A DNA stretch of 64,000 nucleotides from Arthrobacter sp. C2 (GTDB taxonomy: Bacteria; Actinomycetota; Actinomycetes; Actinomycetales; Micrococcaceae): positions 3,844,001-3,908,000 of the forward strand of contig CP042428.1 in the NCBI GenBank assembly GCA_024207135.1, read 5' to 3'. Within the stretch, counting starts at the first letter, position 1. Each line of letters starts with the position of its first letter. The position numbers were made by a program, and so were the translations under genes. Below the pieces are notes generated by a model that saw nothing but the letters and a program-made list of their open reading frames with translations, did not search any database and was not told where the DNA came from. Below are positions 61,070-64,000 of this stretch, in pieces.

Positions 61070-62800
61070 TCAGGAATCCTTGGACGACAGCAGGGCAAAG
61101 CGGGCCTCGCGGCGCCGCTTTTGCATGATCGGGTTGGGGGAGGGGACCGAGGCCAGCAGATGTCGGGTGTAGGAAGCCTCGGGATGCTGGAGCACCCGGG
61201 AGGTTGCCCCGCTCTCGATCACGTTGCCGTGCTGCATCACCGTCACGCGCTGCGAGACCGAGTGGACCACAGCCAGGTCGTGGCTGATGAACAGGCAGCC
61301 GAAGCCGTGTTCCTTTTGCAGTTCCAGCAGCAGCGTGAGGACCTCGTCCTGCACCGAGACATCCAGCGCACTGGTGGGCTCGTCGGCGATCAGTAGCTCG
61401 GGGGCCAGCGCCAGGGCACGGGCCAGGCCGATGCGCTGGCGCTGGCCGCCGGAGAGCTCGTGCGGGTAGCGCTGGGCGTTGGCGGCGGGCAGCCGAACGG
61501 CCTCGAGCAGCTCGGCGACACGGGCCTCGCGCACCGACCGGACCGGGCGCCTGCCATCGACCCCGTGCATCACCAGCGGCTCGGCGATCGAGTCGCCGAC
61601 GGTCATGCGCGGGTCCAGGGATCCGCCCGGATCCTGGAAGATGATGCCGATCCTCGAGCGCAGTGTGCGGATCTGCCGCTTCGAGGCCTTCAACGCGTTC
61701 CCGCCAAAGAGGGTGATGGAGCCGCCGGTGACCGGAACCAGTCCCAGCGGGGCGCGGCCCAGGGTGGACTTGCCGGAACCGGATTCGCCGACCAACCCGA
61801 CGATCTCGCCGCGGTTGATCAGCAAGTCGGCGTCGTTCACGGCGCGCAGCTTGCGCCCGCCGCTGGCGTAGTCCACGCAGATCCCGCGCATGTCCAGGAC
61901 CGGGTCCACCGCCACGATTTCCTTCACCTCGGCCTCGGGGAAGGAGGCCTTCGTGCGTTCCGCAGCGATGACGGTGTCCCACTGTGCCTCGGGCAGCGTG
62001 GGGACAGCGGCCAGCAGTGCCCGGGTGTAGGGCTGTTCCGGGGCGGTGAGGACCTGCACTGTGGTGCCGGTTTCCACGATCTTGCCCGCGTTCATCACGA
62101 CGACGCGATCCGAGAGGTCGGCCACCACGCCCATGTTGTGGGTGATCAGCAGCAGCGCGGTGTTGGTTTCCTGCACCAGGTTGCGCAGCAGCTCGAGGAT
62201 CTCGGCTTGGACCGTGACATCCAGGGCCGTTGTGGGCTCGTCGGCGATGATCAGCCTTGGTTCGCAGGCCAAGGCGATTGCGATGACCACGCGCTGGCGC
62301 TGGCCGCCGGAGAGCTGGTGCGGGTAGTTCCGCGCCTTCACCTCGGGGTCGGGGATCCCGACCTTCTCCAGAAGGGCCACGGCACGGGCGTGGGCCTCGG
62401 CCTTGGAGACGCCGCGGTGGTTCAGGATGGCCTCGGCGACCTGCTTGTCGACCTTCATGGACGGGTTCAGCGCCGTCATCGGCTCCTGGAAGACCATCGA
62501 GACCACGTTGCCGCGCTTGGCATCCATGGCGGACGCGGAGGCGTTGAGCACGTCGTGGCCATCGACCTCGACGACCCCGGAGGTGCGGGCCGTGGAGGGC
62601 AGCAGCGCCATGGAGGTCAGCGAGGTGATGGTCTTGCCGGACCCGGATTCGCCGACCACGGCCAGCACCTCGCCGGGGGCCACGGAGAAGGAGACCCCGC
62701 GCACCGCGTTGACGGTGCCGTTCTTGGTCTTGAAATCCACGACGAGGTTCTCGACCTTCAGCGCCGGGACCTGGCGGGTTTCTACGATGGTGGTGCTCAT
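61070..62800 (-). CDS. dipeptide-type ABC ATPase, two nucleotide-binding domains fused
   Basis: A 576-residue fusion of DppD- and DppF-like ATPases. Walker A GESGSGKTI and GESGSGKSTL; signatures LSGGQRQRVVIAIALA and LSGGQRQRIGLARALA; LLITHNMGVVADL and LFISHDLAVVHSV hold the switch His. Energises the DppBC-type permease genes that precede it. Overlaps the DppC-like gene by four bases. Confidence 0.92.
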   Translation of the reverse strand: MSTTIVETRQVPALKVENLVVDFKTKNGTVNAVRGVSFSVAPGEVLAVVGESGSGKTITSLTSMALLPSTARTSGVVEVDGHDVLNASASAMDAKRGNVVSMVFQEPMTALNPSMKVDKQVAEAILNHRGVSKAEAHARAVALLEKVGIPDPEVKARNYPHQLSGGQRQRVVIAIALACEPRLIIADEPTTALDVTVQAEILELLRNLVQETNTALLLITHNMGVVADLSDRVVVMNAGKIVETGTTVQVLTAPEQPYTRALLAAVPTLPEAQWDTVIAAERTKASFPEAEVKEIVAVDPVLDMRGICVDYASGGRKLRAVNDADLLINRGEIVGLVGESGSGKSTLGRAPLGLVPVTGGSITLFGGNALKASKRQIRTLRSRIGIIFQDPGGSLDPRMTVGDSIAEPLVMHGVDGRRPVRSVREARVAELLEAVRLPAANAQRYPHELSGGQRQRIGLARALALAPELLIADEPTSALDVSVQDEVLTLLLELQKEHGFGCLFISHDLAVVHSVSQRVTVMQHGNVIESGATSRVLQHPEASYTRHLLASVPSPNPIMQKRRREARFALLSSKDS

Positions 62801-63678
62801 GACTGGCCTCGTACATCAAACATGTCGCGCAGGCCGTCACCAATGAAGTTGAAGGCGCTGACGATCAAAACTATGGCAATACCTGCCGGGAAAATGAGCC
62901 ACCAGGCTCCGGAGTACACCGAGGAAATGCCGTCGGTGAGCATGGCTCCCCAGTCGGTGGCCGGCGGTTGCAGGCCCATGCCCAGGAAGCTCACGTAGGC
63001 GATCAGCAAGATCGCGTCGGCGACCTGGAAAGTCGCATTGACCACCACGGTGCCGATGGTGTTGGGGATGATGTGGCGCAGGATGGCCCGGGAGTTCGAG
63101 CCTCCGGTGGCCTTGATCGCCAAGACGTAGTCCCGGCTCTTCAGCGACAGCGCCTCGGCGCGGGTCAGCCGGGCCGGGACCAGCCAGGAGACGGCCCCGA
63201 TGATCAGCACCATCATCCATTCGCTGGGCCGCACGATCGCGGAGATGACCAGCAGCAGGAAGATGCCTGGGATGGCGATGCCGGCATCGACGATGCGCAT
63301 CATGGTGGCATCGACCCAGCCGCCGAGGTAGCCGGCGACCGAGCCCCACAGGGTGCCCAGGATGGTGGCGAGCACGCCGGCGGCCAGGCCGACCAGGATG
63401 GAGGTGCGCCCGGCGATCATCAGCCGGCCCAGCACGTCGTAGCCCAGCCCGTCGGTGCCCAGCGGGTGGCCGTCCTCGCCCGGCTTCAGGTCGGCCTGCA
63501 TGAGGTTGGTGGAGACCTGCTCCGTTTGGTAGAGCAGCGGTCCGATGAAGCTGAAGACCATCAGGGCGACCACGATGACCACGCCGATGACGGCGAGCTT
63601 GTTGGAGAAGAATTCGTGCGCGGCTCGGGCGGCCGGGGACTTCGGGGGAGCGGTTCGGCTCAGGGTTGCGGTACTCAC
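62797..63678 (-). CDS. dipeptide-type ABC permease (DppC-like)
   Basis: A 293-residue permease with six segments: HPLGTDGLGYDVLGRLMIAG near residue 70, then the coupling loop EALSLKSRDYVLAIKATGGS. GTG start; overlaps the DppB-like gene by four bases. Confidence 0.9.
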   Translation of the reverse strand: MSTATLSRTAPPKSPAARAAHEFFSNKLAVIGVVIVVALMVFSFIGPLLYQTEQVSTNLMQADLKPGEDGHPLGTDGLGYDVLGRLMIAGRTSILVGLAAGVLATILGTLWGSVAGYLGGWVDATMMRIVDAGIAIPGIFLLLVISAIVRPSEWMMVLIIGAVSWLVPARLTRAEALSLKSRDYVLAIKATGGSNSRAILRHIIPNTIGTVVVNATFQVADAILLIAYVSFLGMGLQPPATDWGAMLTDGISSVYSGAWWLIFPAGIAIVLIVSAFNFIGDGLRDMFDVRGQS

Positions 63679-64000
63679 TTGACTCCTCCACGGGCGCGGG
63701 GATCGAGAATGAATTGGGTGATGTCGGCCAGCAGCGAGCCGATGACGGTGGCCACGGAGATGACCAGCACGCAGCCGAGCAGCACCGGGAAATCGGTGGT
63801 CTGTGCCGCGTTCCAGAAGAGCAGGCCCATGCCGGGATAGTTGAAGAGCTGCTCGACGACCAGGGCACCGCCGAACATGACCGGCAGGTAGTAGCCGAGC
63901 ATGGTGACCACGGGGGTCAGCGAGTTGCGCAGCACATGGCGGGAGATGACCTTGTTCATCGGGGTTCCCTTGGCCCGGGCGGTGCGGACGTAGTCCTCGT
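63675..64000 (-). CDS. dipeptide-type ABC permease (DppB-like), C-terminal part only
   Basis: About 108 residues, the C-terminal third: EDYVRTARAKG (coupling loop) then VMFGGALVVEQLFNYPGMGL and ADITQFILDPRAR. The start lies beyond base 64000. Confidence 0.9.
   Translation of the reverse strand, partial: EDYVRTARAKGTPMNKVISRHVLRNSLTPVVTMLGYYLPVMFGGALVVEQLFNYPGMGLLFWNAAQTTDFPVLLGCVLVISVATVIGSLLADITQFILDPRARGGVK

Overview
The window is a high-G+C, densely coded actinobacterial chromosome segment. Several features point to the Micrococcaceae (an Arthrobacter / Paeniglutamicibacter / Glutamicibacter-like organism): an Rpf with LysM, a sigK-rskA locus with fasciclin and molybdopterin genes, a CE1759-type FMN reductase, and a small Cys-rich MCRAVTC-type protein. 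I saw no insertion sequences, phage genes, CRISPR arrays, rRNA or convincing tRNA. It reads as ordinary chromosome carrying many small metabolic and regulatory modules. Genus-level placement is an inference.

Layout. 1-13 kb, almost all leftward: a TM0106-type nuclease-helicase (runs off the left edge); an APC permease; a GntR regulator overlapping a cache-like protein; an alpha/beta hydrolase; a glutaminase with STAS and cyclic-nucleotide domains; a secreted SGNH hydrolase; an AMP-forming acyl-CoA synthetase; and a cluster of DUF3105, DUF305 and a small Cys/His exported protein. 13-19.7 kb: an M50 protease, a 582-residue protein of unknown function, a small HTH protein, an SRPBCC-epimerase fusion, a YihY membrane protein and RarD. 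19.7-25.2 kb: a phosphonate island (phnE, phnC, phnD, FAD oxidoreductase) divergent from a GntR/UTRA regulator and a phosphonatase-like hydrolase. 25.4-31.2 kb: Rpf, a PadR-regulated membrane protein, a trimethylamine-type flavin monooxygenase, and an ArsR/SRPBCC pair. 31.3-41.7 kb: tryptophan 2,3-dioxygenase with a PaaX regulator, two secreted proteins (sunset-domain protein and HNH nuclease), a Cys-rich small protein, an RNase H-like protein, then a second PaaX with an alpha/beta hydrolase and cupin, divergent from an MBL hydrolase and MFS transporter. 41.8-45.1 kb: a type III polyketide synthase / methyltransferase / FAD monooxygenase operon. 45.3-49.4 kb: fasciclin lipoprotein, sigK, rskA and a molybdopterin oxidoreductase. 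49.5-55.4 kb: a spermidine/putrescine-type ABC importer (ATPase, binding protein, two permeases) divergent from a second GntR plus cache-like pair. 55.8-60.1 kb: small proteins, a Pr6Pr membrane protein, an FMN reductase and a MalY-type lyase. 60.2-64 kb: a ROK kinase and a dipeptide-type ABC importer running off the right edge.

The most interesting signals: (1) a module seen twice, at 4.4-5.9 kb and 53.9-55.4 kb, in which a GntR/FCD-like regulator that appears to lack a canonical metal-binding His overlaps by 4 bases a soluble cache-like protein beside an amine or amino-acid transporter; (2) two promoters with identical CCAATCC-N16-CGAAT elements upstream of the fasciclin and molybdopterin genes, probably the SigK regulon; (3) two ACTTGT-N4-WCAAGT palindromes in the phosphonate divergent promoter region, one over the regulator's start codon; (4) two CsoR/CstR-type 6-4-6 palindromes upstream of tiny Cys-containing genes; (5) a structured leader upstream of the trimethylamine monooxygenase; (6) a 582-residue protein with S1-like and coiled-coil regions and an unfamiliar C-terminal domain.

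All functions are read from sequence patterns only. No database search was run.
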